A stretch of DNA of 64,000 nt from Cellulomonas hominis (GCF_014201095.1 NZ_JACHDN010000001.1:2976001-3040000); one strand, 5' to 3'. Numbered from the stretch's first letter, positions 17,823 through 27,245 are shown. Notes: generated from the letters alone by a model not told the origin. Translations and numbers: made by a program.

Positions 17823-19045
17823 GTGGGGTGAACCTCGCTCTCGAGCTGGTCGAGCCGGCGGGCCAGGGTCTCCAGGCCCGCGTCCGACGTGGGTGGCGGT
17901 CCGTACAGCAGGTCGCGGACCTCGGTCTCGTCGCGCCGGGCGGCCCGGGCGACGGCGGCGATCACGGCGGGCGCGTCCGCGGAGCGCGGGAGCCCGAGCC
18001 GGCGGGCGAGCCGGTCCGCGGCACCGGCGCGCAGGGCGGCACCGGCGTGCCCGTGCGAGCGGGCCGCCCGGTACAGCCGGCCGCGCCCGCGGGTGGTCTC
18101 GGCGGCGCGGACGACCACGGGCAGCGGCTCGGTGACGACCCGCCCGAGCCGGCGCGCGCGCCAGACCACCAGCGCGACGAGCACGACGAGCGCCTGGACC
18201 AGGACGAGCCGCGCGGCGGGCGGCAGCAGGTCGGTGAGCCCCGGCCCGGCCGCCTCCCCGGTGCCCAGGTCGGTCGCCGACGGCACGTACCAGACCAGGT
18301 CGGCGTTCCGGCCGAGGGCCCGCAGGACGAGGGCGGCGTTGCCGTCGGCGGCCACGCGCGCGTTGGTCAGCAGCCCGGGGTCGCCGATCACGGTGACCCG
18401 CCGGCCGTCGACCTCGGACGCCGAGTAGAGGTAGGCCTGCGGCTCCGTGCCGGGCAGCGGGAAGCAGAGGGCGGTGCCCGCGGGCGCCTCGGCACCGGTG
18501 GGGACGACGCCGGCGCCTGCGGCGGTCACGGTCCCGGCGGCCGCGGCGTCCGGGTCGGTGCAGCCGGCGACCAGCGTCGTGGGGGTGCCGCCCGCGGACC
18601 ACGCGGTGTCCAGCCCGGGGACGGTCCGCGGGAGGAGGGTCGACGGGTCGAGCAGCACGAGGTCGGCCTCCGTGCCGGCGACCGCGTCGGTCTGCTCGTC
18701 GGACAGCAGCCAGTCGCTGGTGACGAGCAGCGTGCTGCCCGCCTCCGCCGCGGCGACGGCCTCGGCGGTGCTGCGCACGTACCGGACGGTGACGCCCTGC
18801 TCGCCGAGCACCTCGGCCACCGCGCGGGCACCGCCCTCGTGCGGGTTGTCCGGGGCGAGCGGCGTCGTCGACCGCACGGGCGCCGGCAGCACCGCCGCGA
18901 GCACGCCGATGCCGAGCACGGCCGCCACGGCCACGACCCAGCGGTACCGGCGCCAGCGACCGCGGGCGCGCCCGGCGGCCGTGGTGCCGTCGCCGAGCAC
19001 GACGTCGCCGCCGGCGGGCGGGGCGGGGCGGGTGGCGGTGCTCAC
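17819..19045 (-). CDS. DUF4350 domain membrane protein
   Basis: Predicted 408-aa protein with a cytoplasmic N-terminus, one membrane helix (WVVAVAAVLGIGVLAAVLPA), a large external domain and a second helix near residue 265 (LVLVQALVVLVALVVW). The external part begins TPLAPDNPHEGGARAVAEVL, the DUF4350 signature: a class I amidotransferase-like fold without an obvious catalytic Cys. Two cysteines (GCTDPD and LCFPLP) may pair. Both ends overlap neighbouring operon genes by four bases, so translation is coupled. It is a conserved member of the actinobacterial MoxR cluster with no assigned function. Confidence 0.82.
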   Translation of the reverse strand: MSTATRPAPPAGGDVVLGDGTTAAGRARGRWRRYRWVVAVAAVLGIGVLAAVLPAPVRSTTPLAPDNPHEGGARAVAEVLGEQGVTVRYVRSTAEAVAAAEAGSTLLVTSDWLLSDEQTDAVAGTEADLVLLDPSTLLPRTVPGLDTAWSAGGTPTTLVAGCTDPDAAAAGTVTAAGAGVVPTGAEAPAGTALCFPLPGTEPQAYLYSASEVDGRRVTVIGDPGLLTNARVAADGNAALVLRALGRNADLVWYVPSATDLGTGEAAGPGLTDLLPPAARLVLVQALVVLVALVVWRARRLGRVVTEPLPVVVRAAETTRGRGRLYRAARSHGHAGAALRAGAADRLARRLGLPRSADAPAVIAAVARAARRDETEVRDLLYGPPPTSDAGLETLARRLDQLESEVHPT

Positions 19046-19695
19046 GGGGCACCCCCGTCCGCCCCGACGCCCGCGGGCAGCGTCGGACGGGTCGCGGCGA
19101 GCCGGGCGTCCAGCTCGCGGAGCGCCGCGTCGTCACCCGGCCCGGGCGTGCGGTCGCCGTACACGACGTCGTCGAACAGCCGCCCCGCGGTCCGCAGGTC
19201 GGTCGCGTGCGCGGGCAGCCGCGCCCCGGCGGCCTCGACGGCCTCGTGCGCCGTGCGGCCGGGCCGCTCGTCCAGCACGGTGCGCTCCTCGAGCGCGCGC
19301 ACCACGGCGCGGAACCGGTCGGCCACGGCCGCGGCCCAGTCGCCGCGCGCGGCTGCCGCGTCGGCGGCGGTGCGCAGGTCGGCGGCCGAGCGCCGGTCGT
19401 CGTCGCCCAGGACCGCGCCCGCACGCGCCAGCCGCCGGCTGCGCCGCACCGGGCCGGTCACCAGGAACGTCACGACCACGACGACCGCCAGCGCCCCCAC
19501 GACCACCAGCAGCGTGCCGACGTCGCCCAGCGCGACGCCGCTCGCACCGTCGAACAGCTCGGCCAGCCAGTCGAGGACGCGCCGCAGGATGCTCGGCTGC
19601 TGGTGGTACACCGGGTCGGCGAGCTCGCGCTCGATCCAGCGGCGCGCCTCGTCGGCGTCGGGCACGACGGGGACCTGCGCGGCGACCGCCGTCAC
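19042..19695 (-). CDS. DUF4129 domain membrane protein
   Basis: Predicted 217-aa protein. An external N-terminal stretch contains [16 protein letters not shown] and WLAELFDGA. One membrane helix follows ([20 protein letters not shown]), then a cytoplasmic DUF4129 domain with [20 protein letters not shown] and [16 protein letters not shown], the usual signature. The GTG at 19695 overlaps the upstream gene stop by four bases. DUF4129 proteins are usually found with transglutaminase-like or MoxR/DUF58 genes and are presumed to act in envelope assembly; that role is inferred from context only. Confidence 0.84.
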   Translation of the reverse strand: MTAVAAQVPVVPDADEARRWIERELADPVYHQQPSILRRVLDWLAELFDGASGVALGDVGTLLVVVGALAVVVVVTFLVTGPVRRSRRLARAGAVLGDDDRRSAADLRTAADAAAARGDWAAAVADRFRAVVRALEERTVLDERPGRTAHEAVEAAGARLPAHATDLRTAGRLFDDVVYGDRTPGPGDDAALRELDARLAATRPTLPAGVGADGGAP

Positions 19696-21104
19696 CGCGT
19701 GGCGTCTCCCGCCGCCCGGGCCAGCTCGACGTCGAGGCCCTCGCGGCGCATCCGGACGTCGATGTACGCCAGCGCGATCACGCCTGCCATGAACACCACG
19801 CTCACGGTGCTGCCGAGGGCCTGGCCGACGGCCAGCAGGGCGATCGCCGGGCCGCTCGTCAGGAACGGGTCGTCCAGGGTCAGCGTCGCGACCATGCTGA
19901 ACGGCATGGCGACCAGCGACGCCACGATGCCCACGAGGATCGAGACCAGCAGGTACAGCCCGAGCAGCCGCCAGAAGCTGCCGCGGGTGAGGCGCCACGC
20001 CCGGGCGACCGACGCCCAGAAGCCGCCGCCCTCGAGCATGATCGCCGCGGGCGCGAGCATCGTCCGCACCGTCAGCCAGAAGGCCCCGACGACCAGCACC
20101 GCCAGGCCCAGCAGGCCGATGAGGACCGCGAGCCCGACGCTCTCCGTGGTCGCCCACGCCAGCGCCACCAGGCCGACGACGGCGCCGGTGACCAGGAGGA
20201 CCGCGACGCCCTGGAGCAGGCCGAAGGCGATGACCCACCACACCCGCTTGCCCGAGCCGCGCACGACGTCGGAGACCGCCACGCGCTGCCCGATGACCGA
20301 CCGGCTGACCGACAGGATGAGCAGGCCGGTGAGGATCGACGTGGCCAGCGCGGTCAGGGGCACGCTGGCGAACGTGGCGAGCGACGAGCCGAACGAGTCG
20401 CCCACCAGCTCGACGCTCGCGTCGGGGACGCCCTGGCTGCCGAACCAGCCGTTCACCTCGTTGGCGAGCAGGCCGGCGACGTACCACTGCACCAGCGCCC
20501 CGACGCCGGTGGCGACCGCGACGACCACGGCCGTCAGGCCGAACATCGTGCGCGGGTTGTGCCGGATCGCCCGGAAGGCGCCGTCGAAGATCTCCCAGAG
20601 GCTCAGGGGGCGCAGCGGGATGATCCCGGGCTGCGCGACCGGCGGGGCGTACGGAGCGGGGCCCCAGCCGTAGCCGGCGGGGGAGCCGGGCTGCGGGTAC
20701 CCCGGCTGCGGGTACCCCGGCTGCGGGTACCCCGGCTGCGGGTACCCCGGCTGCGCGTACCCGGGCGGCGGGTATCCGGGCTGCTGGCCGTGGCCGCCGG
20801 GCGCGGCGGGGCCGGCCTGCGGGTAGCCGGGCTGCTGGCCGTACCCGGGCTGCTGGCCGTGGCCCGCCGTCGGCTGCTGCGGCGCGCCCGCTCCGGGCTG
20901 CGGGGCACCACCCGGACGGCCTCCGCCCGGGTGGGTGGCGGCGTCGCCCCAGGGGTTCGGCGCGGTCCCGGGCGCGGGGGCCGGCGCGGCGCCCGGCGCC
21001 TGCCAGCCCGGGGGCGCGTACTGCCCGTACCGCGGTGCGGGCCGGGGCTCCTCGCCGAGCCGGGGCGCGTCCTCGGAGCGCCCCTCGTCGTGCGGCGTGC
21101 TCAT
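19692..21104 (-). CDS. GDPD-type membrane domain protein with Pro/Gly/Gln-rich head
   Basis: Predicted 470-aa protein, first gene of the MoxR/DUF58 operon. The first 155 residues are a disordered Pro/Gly/Gln/Tyr-rich head with tandem PGYPQ units. After the short motif [20 protein letters not shown] comes a polytopic domain with about six hydrophobic segments, similar to the glycerophosphoryl diester phosphodiesterase membrane domain; no phosphodiesterase domain follows. [20 protein letters not shown] is typical of the family. The ATG at 21104 is the likely start. The low-complexity head could mediate clustering at the membrane, but this is inference. Confidence 0.8.
   Translation of the reverse strand: MSTPHDEGRSEDAPRLGEEPRPAPRYGQYAPPGWQAPGAAPAPAPGTAPNPWGDAATHPGGGRPGGAPQPGAGAPQQPTAGHGQQPGYGQQPGYPQAGPAAPGGHGQQPGYPPPGYAQPGYPQPGYPQPGYPQPGYPQPGSPAGYGWGPAPYAPPVAQPGIIPLRPLSLWEIFDGAFRAIRHNPRTMFGLTAVVVAVATGVGALVQWYVAGLLANEVNGWFGSQGVPDASVELVGDSFGSSLATFASVPLTALATSILTGLLILSVSRSVIGQRVAVSDVVRGSGKRVWWVIAFGLLQGVAVLLVTGAVVGLVALAWATTESVGLAVLIGLLGLAVLVVGAFWLTVRTMLAPAAIMLEGGGFWASVARAWRLTRGSFWRLLGLYLLVSILVGIVASLVAMPFSMVATLTLDDPFLTSGPAIALLAVGQALGSTVSVVFMAGVIALAYIDVRMRREGLDVELARAAGDATR
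20686..20760. repeat. Five tandem 15-bp units encoding PGYPQ
   Basis: The unit CCCGGCTGCGGGTAC occurs three times exactly (20701-20745), flanked by two single-mismatch copies (20686-20700 and 20746-20760). Read on the minus strand it encodes PGYPQ-type pentapeptides within the disordered head of the membrane protein gene. Being a whole number of codons, it can expand or shrink without a frameshift. Confidence 0.9.
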
Positions 21105-21280
21105 GGCGTGGCTCCCTCGTGCTCACCGGCGGTCGTCGGCGCCGCGCGGCGCCTCGGGGCGCGCGCGGCACGGCTGCGGCCATCGTGCCACGTCAGGCCG
21201 TGAGCGGGCGCCTGCTCCGTCCGGGGGCCCCGGGGCGGCGCCCGGCACGGTCGGGGCCCGCCGGGTGCCATCATGGTGCG

Positions 21281-21964
21281 ATGAAGGGACGCGTTCTCGT
21301 GGTCGACGACGACACCGCCCTGTCCGAGATGATCGGCATCGTCCTGCGGTCCGAGGGGTTCGAGCCGGTCTTCTGCGCGGACGGGGACGAGGCACTGGAG
21401 ACCTTCCGGGCCACCCAGCCGGACCTCGTGCTGCTCGACCTCATGCTGCCGGGCAAGGACGGCACCGAGGTGTGCCGCCTGATCCGGGCGGAGTCGGGCG
21501 TGCCGATCGTCATGCTCACCGCCAAGGCGGACACCGTGGACGTCGTGCTCGGCCTCGAGTCGGGCGCCGACGACTACATCGCGAAGCCCTTCAAGCCCAA
21601 GGAGCTGATCGCGCGGGTGCGCGCGCGCCTGCGCCGCAGCGACGAGCCGGCGCCCGAGCACCTGCGGATCGGCGACCTGTCCATCGACGTGACCGGGCAC
21701 CGCGTCACCCGCGACGGCGTGCCCATCCCGCTCACCCCGCTGGAGTTCGACCTGCTGGTCGCGCTCGCCCGCAAGCCGTGGCAGGTCTTCACCCGCGAGG
21801 TCCTGCTCGAGCGCGTGTGGGGCTACCGGCACGCCGCCGACACCCGGCTGGTGAACGTCCACGTGCAGCGGCTGCGGTCGAAGATCGAGGCCGATCCCGA
21901 GCGCCCGGAGATCGTCGTGACGGTCCGCGGCGTCGGCTACAAGGCGGGCGCGACGCCGCCGTGA
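21281..21964 (+). CDS. mtrA: MtrA response regulator
   Basis: OmpR/PhoB-type response regulator (227 aa) of the essential actinobacterial MtrAB system, which coordinates cell division, cell-wall metabolism and replication. The receiver domain has acidic residues in LVVDDDTA, phospho-acceptor Asp53 in LLDLMLPG and Lys in YIAKPFKPKEL. The winged-helix DNA-binding domain includes TPLEFDLLVALARKPWQVF and DTRLVNVHVQRLRSKIE. The ATG at 21281 lacks a Shine-Dalgarno sequence and follows CATCAT (21269-21274) by six bases, suggesting a leaderless transcript. mtrB overlaps its stop by four bases. Confidence 0.95.
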   Translation: MKGRVLVVDDDTALSEMIGIVLRSEGFEPVFCADGDEALETFRATQPDLVLLDLMLPGKDGTEVCRLIRAESGVPIVMLTAKADTVDVVLGLESGADDYIAKPFKPKELIARVRARLRRSDEPAPEHLRIGDLSIDVTGHRVTRDGVPIPLTPLEFDLLVALARKPWQVFTREVLLERVWGYRHAADTRLVNVHVQRLRSKIEADPERPEIVVTVRGVGYKAGATPP

Positions 21965-23787
21965 GCACCGCACCCCCCGCGGGCGGCGGCCGCCCCGGCG
22001 CGGGTCGGCGACCCGCGCGCGTCTGGCGGCTGGTCACCGTCCGCTCGGCCACGCGCGCCCGCCGCGTGCTCCGCGGCTGGCGCGGCTCGCTGCAGGCGAA
22101 GGTCATCACCTGGACGCTCGCCGCGGGCATGGTCGGTCTCGTCGTGCTCGGCGGCTACCTGTCGGTGAGCGTGCGGGACGGCCTGTTCACCGCGCGGGTG
22201 GACCAGCTCCTCGACGAGTCGGCGCGCGCGGCCTCCCAGGCGCAGGCGACGTTCGACGCCTCGACGGCGACCACGGGCCCGGAGGTGCAGCAGCTCCTCA
22301 TCGACATGGTGCGGGGGCTGCAGTCCGGTGGGTCGGGCGGGCGCGAGGTGTTCATCCTGCGCAGCCGCGGCCAGCAGGTGCCGATCCTCGTGAACTCCCA
22401 GGCCACCGACTCCAACCTCGTGCCGCTGGTGTCCGACGCGCTGCGGGACGCCACGTCGCAGGACGAGGGGCAGCGCTGGGAGTCCGTCGCGTGGCCGGCG
22501 GACTCGTCGGCGACGGGGCGGGTCGAGCCCGGGCTGGTCGTCGGGCAGGCGGTCACCGTCCCCGCGGCCGGCTCGTACGAGCTGTACTTCCTCTACTCGC
22601 TGCAGGCCGAGCAGGACCGGCTCGACTTCCTCCTGGGCGTCCTGTCGATCGGCGCCGTCGCGCTCGTCGCGCTGCTCGTCACGATGACCTGGCTGGTCAC
22701 GCGCCAGGTGGTGCGCCCGGTGCGGCTCGCCGCGCACGTCGCGGAGCGCATCGCCGACGGCCGCCTCGAGGAGCGGATGGCGGTGAGCGGAGAGGACGAG
22801 ATGGCCCGCCTCGGCGCGTCGTTCAACGGCATGGCGGAGAGCCTGCAGGACCAGATCGTCCGCATGGAGCACCTGTCCGCGATGCAGCGCCGGTTCGTCT
22901 CCGACGTGTCGCACGAGCTGCGCACCCCGCTGACCACCGTCCGGATGGCCGGCGAGATGCTGTACGAGTCCCGGGACGACTTCGAGCCCGCGGTCCGGCG
23001 GTCCGCCGAGCTGCTGCACACCCAGCTCGACCGGTTCGAGGACCTGCTCGGCGACCTCCTGGAGATCAGCCGGTTCGACGCGGGCGCCGCGGTGCTCGAC
23101 GCCGAGGCGCGGGACGTGCGGGGCATCGTCGACGCCGCCGTGGACCAGGCCGTCCCGCTCGCCGCGACGAAGGGCACGTGGCTGTCGGTGGAGCAGCCGG
23201 AGACGACCTGCGTCGCGGACGTCGACCCGCGCCGCGTCGAGCGCGTGCTGCGGAACCTGCTGGTCAACGCCATCGAGCACGCCGACGGCTCGGACGTCGA
23301 GATCACCGTCGGCGCCGACGAGCGCGCGGTCGCGGTGACGGTGCGGGACCGCGGCGTCGGCATGACGCGTGACGAGGCGGCGCACGTGTTCGACCGGTTC
23401 TGGCGCGCCGACCCCGCGCGCGCCCGGACCACGGGCGGCACCGGGCTGGGCCTGGCGATCTCGCTGGAGGACGCCCACCTGCACGGCGGCTGGCTCGAGG
23501 CGTGGGGCCGGCCGCGGCAGGGTGCCTGCTTCCGGCTGACGCTGCCCCGGCGCGCCGGCATCGTCCTCACCGACTCGCCGCTGCCGCTCGAGCCGCCGGC
23601 CGCGCCCGAGGCGGAGCCCGCGCGGTACCGCGGCGACGCCGAGCAGGGCGGGGTGGACCCGGCCGCGCTGCCCGACCTGCCGCCGACCACGGGCTCGCTC
23701 GAGGTGGTCGAGCGCGTCCGTGAGGCGCAGCAGGCCGCCGCACGCCGCCGCGAGCACGCGCAGCACGGACCCGGGGAGGGCGCATGA
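21961..23787 (+). CDS. mtrB: MtrB sensor histidine kinase
   Basis: Membrane sensor kinase (608 aa), partner of MtrA. The first membrane helix lies near residues 45-65 (ITWTLAAGMVGLVVLGGYLS). An extracytoplasmic sensor region of about 150 residues follows, then a second helix around 220-240 and a HAMP domain. The HisKA box RRFVSDVSHELRTPLTTVRM contains phospho-acceptor His318. ATPase motifs are NLLVNAIEHAD, DRGVGMTRDEA and TGGTGLGLAISLEDA. A Pro/Ala-rich cytoplasmic tail of about 70 residues ends the protein. The GTG at 21961 overlaps mtrA (GTGA), and lpqB overlaps the end. Confidence 0.94.
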   Translation: MSTAPPAGGGRPGAGRRPARVWRLVTVRSATRARRVLRGWRGSLQAKVITWTLAAGMVGLVVLGGYLSVSVRDGLFTARVDQLLDESARAASQAQATFDASTATTGPEVQQLLIDMVRGLQSGGSGGREVFILRSRGQQVPILVNSQATDSNLVPLVSDALRDATSQDEGQRWESVAWPADSSATGRVEPGLVVGQAVTVPAAGSYELYFLYSLQAEQDRLDFLLGVLSIGAVALVALLVTMTWLVTRQVVRPVRLAAHVAERIADGRLEERMAVSGEDEMARLGASFNGMAESLQDQIVRMEHLSAMQRRFVSDVSHELRTPLTTVRMAGEMLYESRDDFEPAVRRSAELLHTQLDRFEDLLGDLLEISRFDAGAAVLDAEARDVRGIVDAAVDQAVPLAATKGTWLSVEQPETTCVADVDPRRVERVLRNLLVNAIEHADGSDVEITVGADERAVAVTVRDRGVGMTRDEAAHVFDRFWRADPARARTTGGTGLGLAISLEDAHLHGGWLEAWGRPRQGACFRLTLPRRAGIVLTDSPLPLEPPAAPEAEPARYRGDAEQGGVDPAALPDLPPTTGSLEVVERVREAQQAAARRREHAQHGPGEGA

Positions 23788-25511
23788 CCACGCACGGACG
23801 GCGCGCCCGGGCGGCCGCGGTGCTCGCCCTCGTCCTCGCGGCCCTGACCGCGTGCGTCGGCATCCCGACGTCCGGCCCGGTCGGCATCGGCGTCGAGGGG
23901 ACCAACGACCAGGGGGCCGTCGAGCCCCTCGGCGACCCGCCGCCGCAGGACGGCACGCCCGAGGACATCGTGCGCGGCTTCCTCGGCGCGAGCGCCGCCG
24001 GCTTCAGCCGCGACACCACCTCGTCGGAGACGGGCGACGACTTCCGGAACGCCCGCGAGTACCTCTCGGGCGAGGCGCGCCGCTCGTGGAGCCCGCGCGA
24101 CCGGGTCGTCGTCTACGCGACGGCGTCCAGCCCGGACATCGTGCTCAAGGAGCCGTCCCAGGTCGCGGTGAACGTGCGGGTCGCCGCGCGGGTCGACGAC
24201 GAGGGACGGTACGCCGAGGCCGGCCCGGACGCCGAGGAGCAGCTCGTCTTCGACCTGGTCCAGGACTCCGGCGGACAGTGGCGGATCTCCGGCCTGGAGG
24301 ACGGCGTCGTGCTGTCCGAGCCGAACTTCGAGGCGATCTACCGGTCGGCCACGCTGTACTTCCTCTCCCAGGACGGCACGTTCCTCGTCCCGGAGACGCG
24401 CTGGTTCCCGCTGCGGAACCTCGCCACCTCGATCGTCCGCGCCCTGATCGCGGGCCCCTCGGACTGGCTGCGGGACGCCGTGCGCAGCGCCGTCCCCGAG
24501 GGCGCCTCGCTGCAGCCCGACGCGGTGTCGGTCGACGAGGACGGCGTCGCGGCGGTCAGCCTCGCGGCCGGCGGGCTCCCCGCGGAACCCGAGGACCGTG
24601 CGCTCATGCAGGCCCAGCTCGAGGCGTCGCTCCGGATCGCGCGCGTGCGCACCGTCGAGGTCACCGCGGGCGGCGTGCCGCTCGGGGCGGAGGCGGCGGA
24701 CCTCGAGCGCGGCCAGGACTGGGGCGGGGCCCTGGAGGCCCTGCAGGGCGACACCCTCGTGCAGCTCGTGCAGGGCAGCCTGGTGCCGGTCGAGGACGTC
24801 CAGCCGCTCACCGGGCTCGACGCCCGGGACCCCGCGCGCGACGGCTCCGGCTCGCTGCGGGTCGTTCTGTCCGGGCCCGACCGGCTCGTCACCGTCCCGG
24901 TCGCCGGGCAGCCGTCCCGGACGCTGCTCCAGGCCTCCGCGCTGGCGGCGCCGTCCGTGGACCGGCTCGGCTGGGTGTGGACCGCGTCGCCCGACCACGG
25001 CGGCGCGCTCACGGCGGTGGACGTCGACGGGACCAGCGTGGCGGTCGAGTCGGACTGGCTGCAGGGCCGCACGGTCCGCTCCGTGCGGGTCGCCCGGGAC
25101 GCCACCCGCGTGGCCGTCGTGTCCGACGGCACCGACGGCGTCCGGGTCGACGTCGCCTCCATCGTCCGGGACGACTCCGGCACGCCCCAGGTGCTGGGCG
25201 TCGCGTCGCGCACCGGCGTGACGCTGGTCGACGCGACGCGCGTCGTCTGGGTCGACGAGAACACGCTCGGCGTGCTCGGCCGGTCCGGCAGCACGACCAC
25301 GGCGGTCTACCACCTGGTCCCGCTGTCCGGGCAGGCGCAGACGCGCTCGGCGATCGTCGACTCCGTGGACATCGCCGGCGGCAAGGGCGAGACCGAGCTC
25401 TACGTCGCGACCTCCGAGGGCGAGCTGTTCGGGAGGTCCGGGTCGAGCTGGGAGCCGGTCGGCCGCGAGCCCGCGGGCGAGGCGGTGCGCGACCCGGGCT
25501 TCGCCGGCTGA
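23784..25511 (+). CDS. lpqB: LpqB lipoprotein, MtrB-associated
   Basis: Extracytoplasmic lipoprotein (575 aa) known in mycobacteria to interact with the MtrB sensor domain and to affect MtrA phosphorylation and cell-envelope homeostasis. The signal peptide ends in the lipobox LTAC before CVGIPTSGPV, the usual LpqB mature start. A GerMN domain lies in the middle (RALIAGPSDWLRDAVRSAVP), followed by a beta-propeller-like C-terminal half. The ATG at 23784 overlaps the mtrB stop by four bases. Gene order mtrA-mtrB-lpqB is conserved across actinobacteria. Confidence 0.93.
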   Translation: MTTHGRRARAAAVLALVLAALTACVGIPTSGPVGIGVEGTNDQGAVEPLGDPPPQDGTPEDIVRGFLGASAAGFSRDTTSSETGDDFRNAREYLSGEARRSWSPRDRVVVYATASSPDIVLKEPSQVAVNVRVAARVDDEGRYAEAGPDAEEQLVFDLVQDSGGQWRISGLEDGVVLSEPNFEAIYRSATLYFLSQDGTFLVPETRWFPLRNLATSIVRALIAGPSDWLRDAVRSAVPEGASLQPDAVSVDEDGVAAVSLAAGGLPAEPEDRALMQAQLEASLRIARVRTVEVTAGGVPLGAEAADLERGQDWGGALEALQGDTLVQLVQGSLVPVEDVQPLTGLDARDPARDGSGSLRVVLSGPDRLVTVPVAGQPSRTLLQASALAAPSVDRLGWVWTASPDHGGALTAVDVDGTSVAVESDWLQGRTVRSVRVARDATRVAVVSDGTDGVRVDVASIVRDDSGTPQVLGVASRTGVTLVDATRVVWVDENTLGVLGRSGSTTTAVYHLVPLSGQAQTRSAIVDSVDIAGGKGETELYVATSEGELFGRSGSSWEPVGREPAGEAVRDPGFAG

Positions 25512-25602
25512 CGCCGTCCACAGCCCGGCGCCGGCTGCGGGTGGGGGCGGTTCCTGGGGACCACGGCCGCGACCGGCAGGGGAGTGCTGCCACCGTGGGG
25601 CC

Positions 25603-26400
25603 GTGCCGCCGCTCCCGACCGTCCTCCGTGAGCTCGCGGACCTCGTCCTGCCGGTCACGTGCGCCGGCTGCGGGGCCCCGGGCCGGGCGCTCTGCGCGCG
25701 GTGCCTGCGGCGGTGGTCCGGGCCGCCGCTGCGGTGCGAGCACGTGGCCGGGCGGCTGGACCGCATGGACGGGACCGTGCTGCCGGTGGCGGCGCTCGCG
25801 GTCAACACCGGGCCGGTCCGCAGGGCGGTGGGGGCGTGGAAGGACGGCGGGCGCGCGGACGTGACGCCGTGGTTCGCGGCCGTGGCGGCGCGGGCGGCGC
25901 CGGGCGTCGTGGCGGCGGGTGCCGTCGGCGTCGGGGTCGGTGCCGTCGCGGGGGCGACCGCGGGGCGGGTGCCGCTGCTCGTGGTGCCCGCACCGCCCTC
26001 GCCCCTCGGCCTGGCGCGACGCGGCGAGGACCTCGTCGCCCGGGTCGCCCGGGGGCTGGCGGACGGGCTCGCGGACGGGCTCGCGGCCGGGCGCCCCGTC
26101 GCGGTCGAGCGGGCGCTGCGGCTGGCCGGGCGGGGCCGGGACCAGGTCGGGCTCGGCGTGCGGGGACGCGCGGCCAACCTCGCCGGGCGGCTGCGGGCGC
26201 GTCCGCGGTCGCGGCCGGTGCTCGCGGGCAGCGACGTGCTGCTCGTCGACGACGTGCTCACGACCGGGGCGACCCTCGCCGCCTGCCGGTCGGCGCTGGA
26301 GGCCGTCGGCGCCCGTCCGGTGGGTGCCGTGGTCCTCGCCGTCACCCCTCCGCCGGACGCGCCGGGAGCCTGGTTGGAACCCGGGGCGAACCCGGGCTAG
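25603..26400 (+). CDS. ComF family phosphoribosyltransferase-like protein
   Basis: ComF family protein (265 aa). The N-terminus has a four-cysteine zinc motif (CAGCGAPGRALCARC). The C-terminal PRTase fold shows the PRPP-binding loop as DVLLVDDVLTTGATLAACRS. In naturally competent bacteria ComF links DNA uptake to later processing; in actinobacteria the gene is conserved beside lpqB and hpf and its role is unclear. The start is the GTG at 25603; a ribosome-binding site is not obvious. The middle contains an Ala/Val/Gly-rich insertion around residues 100-120. Its 3' end carries the -35 and -10 of the likely hpf promoter. Confidence 0.88.
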   Translation: MPPLPTVLRELADLVLPVTCAGCGAPGRALCARCLRRWSGPPLRCEHVAGRLDRMDGTVLPVAALAVNTGPVRRAVGAWKDGGRADVTPWFAAVAARAAPGVVAAGAVGVGVGAVAGATAGRVPLLVVPAPPSPLGLARRGEDLVARVARGLADGLADGLAAGRPVAVERALRLAGRGRDQVGLGVRGRAANLAGRLRARPRSRPVLAGSDVLLVDDVLTTGATLAACRSALEAVGARPVGAVVLAVTPPPDAPGAWLEPGANPG

Positions 26401-26403
26401 CGT
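26374..26403 (+). promoter_or_regulatory. Likely hpf promoter
   Basis: TTGGAA (26374-26379), an 18-base spacer and TAGCGT (26398-26403) form a housekeeping-sigma type promoter overlapping the comF stop codon. It would start transcription near 26410 and give hpf a leader of about 155 bases, long enough for the hairpins described below. Confidence 0.55.
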
Positions 26404-26525
26404 GGTGCCCCAGAGCGGTCGGGCGGCACGGACGTCGCCCGGCTACCGGGTCTCGGCGGGTGTGCCCGCGCGAGGAGGTGGTGCCGACAACCCGCCCCCC
26501 ACGTGGGCGTTCGAAGCACGTTGCC

Positions 26526-26560
26526 GGGCGGGAGGACCCGCCCCCGGACCTCCAGGAGGT
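26526..26560 (+). promoter_or_regulatory. hpf leader hairpins that can occlude the ribosome-binding site
   Basis: Two hairpins sit directly before the hpf start. Hairpin 1 has a 7-bp perfect stem, GGGCGGG (26526-26532) with CCCGCCC (26537-26543), and an AGGA loop. Hairpin 2 pairs ACCTC (26548-26552) with GAGGT (26556-26560) around a CAG loop and buries the Shine-Dalgarno AGGAGGT (26554-26560). The segment CCTCC (26549-26553) could alternatively pair with GGAGG at 26531-26535, freeing the ribosome-binding site. Both pairings are seen in the sequence; regulation is inferred. Confidence 0.5.
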
Positions 26561-26565
26561 ATCCC

Positions 26566-27231
26566 ATGGAGATCGTCGTCGCAGGCCGTCACACCGACGT
26601 CCCCGAGCGGTTCCGTCGACACGTCGAGGACAAGCTCGCGCGGCTCGAGCCGCTGGCGCCCCGCGCCCAGCGCATCGACGTCGAGGTGACCCACGAGCCC
26701 AACCCCCGGCAGGCCGCGGCCGCCGAGCGGGTCGAGCTGACGGTGGTCGGCAAGGGACCGGTGATCCGGGCCGAGGCATGCGCGGACGACCGCTACGGGG
26801 CCTTCGACCTGGCGATCGACAAGCTCGCGGAGCGGCTGCGGCGCGCCCGCGACCGCCGCAAGAACCACCGCGGCCGGATCCCCACGCCCGTGCCCGGCGG
26901 GGACCTCCCCACGGCGCTCGAGCCGGAGCCCGAGTTCGAGCCCGCGCCCACGTCGTCGGAGGACGGCGTCATCGAGACGACCCTCGGCGACTCGCCGGTC
27001 GTCATCCGGGAGAAGATCCACCTGGCGCAGCCGATGACGATCGACGACGCGCTCTACGAGATGGAGCTCGTGGGGCACGACTTCTTCCTGTTCGTCGACG
27101 CGGAGACCGCCCAGCCCTCGGTCGCGTACCGGAGGCGCGGGTGGAGCTACGGCGTGATCAAGCTCGACGCCGCCGTGACCACCACGGGCAACGGCATCGC
27201 GACGCCGGCCGGAGCTGCCGCCCCGCGCTGA
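26566..27231 (+). CDS. hpf: Long-form ribosome hibernation promoting factor
   Basis: Binds the 30S decoding region and dimerises 70S ribosomes into inactive 100S particles in stress or stationary phase. At 221 aa it is the long form. The N-terminal S30AE domain begins MEIVVAGRHTDVPERFRRHV, and the C-terminal dimerisation domain contains LVGHDFFLFVDAETAQPSVA and YRRRGWSYGVIKLD. A Pro/Glu-rich linker joins them. The ATG at 26566 has a strong AGGAGGT site, preferred to an in-frame start 21 codons earlier whose extension lies within the leader hairpins. A strong terminator hairpin follows. Confidence 0.95.
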   Translation: MEIVVAGRHTDVPERFRRHVEDKLARLEPLAPRAQRIDVEVTHEPNPRQAAAAERVELTVVGKGPVIRAEACADDRYGAFDLAIDKLAERLRRARDRRKNHRGRIPTPVPGGDLPTALEPEPEFEPAPTSSEDGVIETTLGDSPVVIREKIHLAQPMTIDDALYEMELVGHDFFLFVDAETAQPSVAYRRRGWSYGVIKLDAAVTTTGNGIATPAGAAAPR

Positions 27232-27245
27232 CACCCGGCTGATCG

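Noticed and set aside
20686..20760. CRISPR-like array
   Set aside because: The repeats are directly adjacent without spacers and are codon-phased inside a coding gene.
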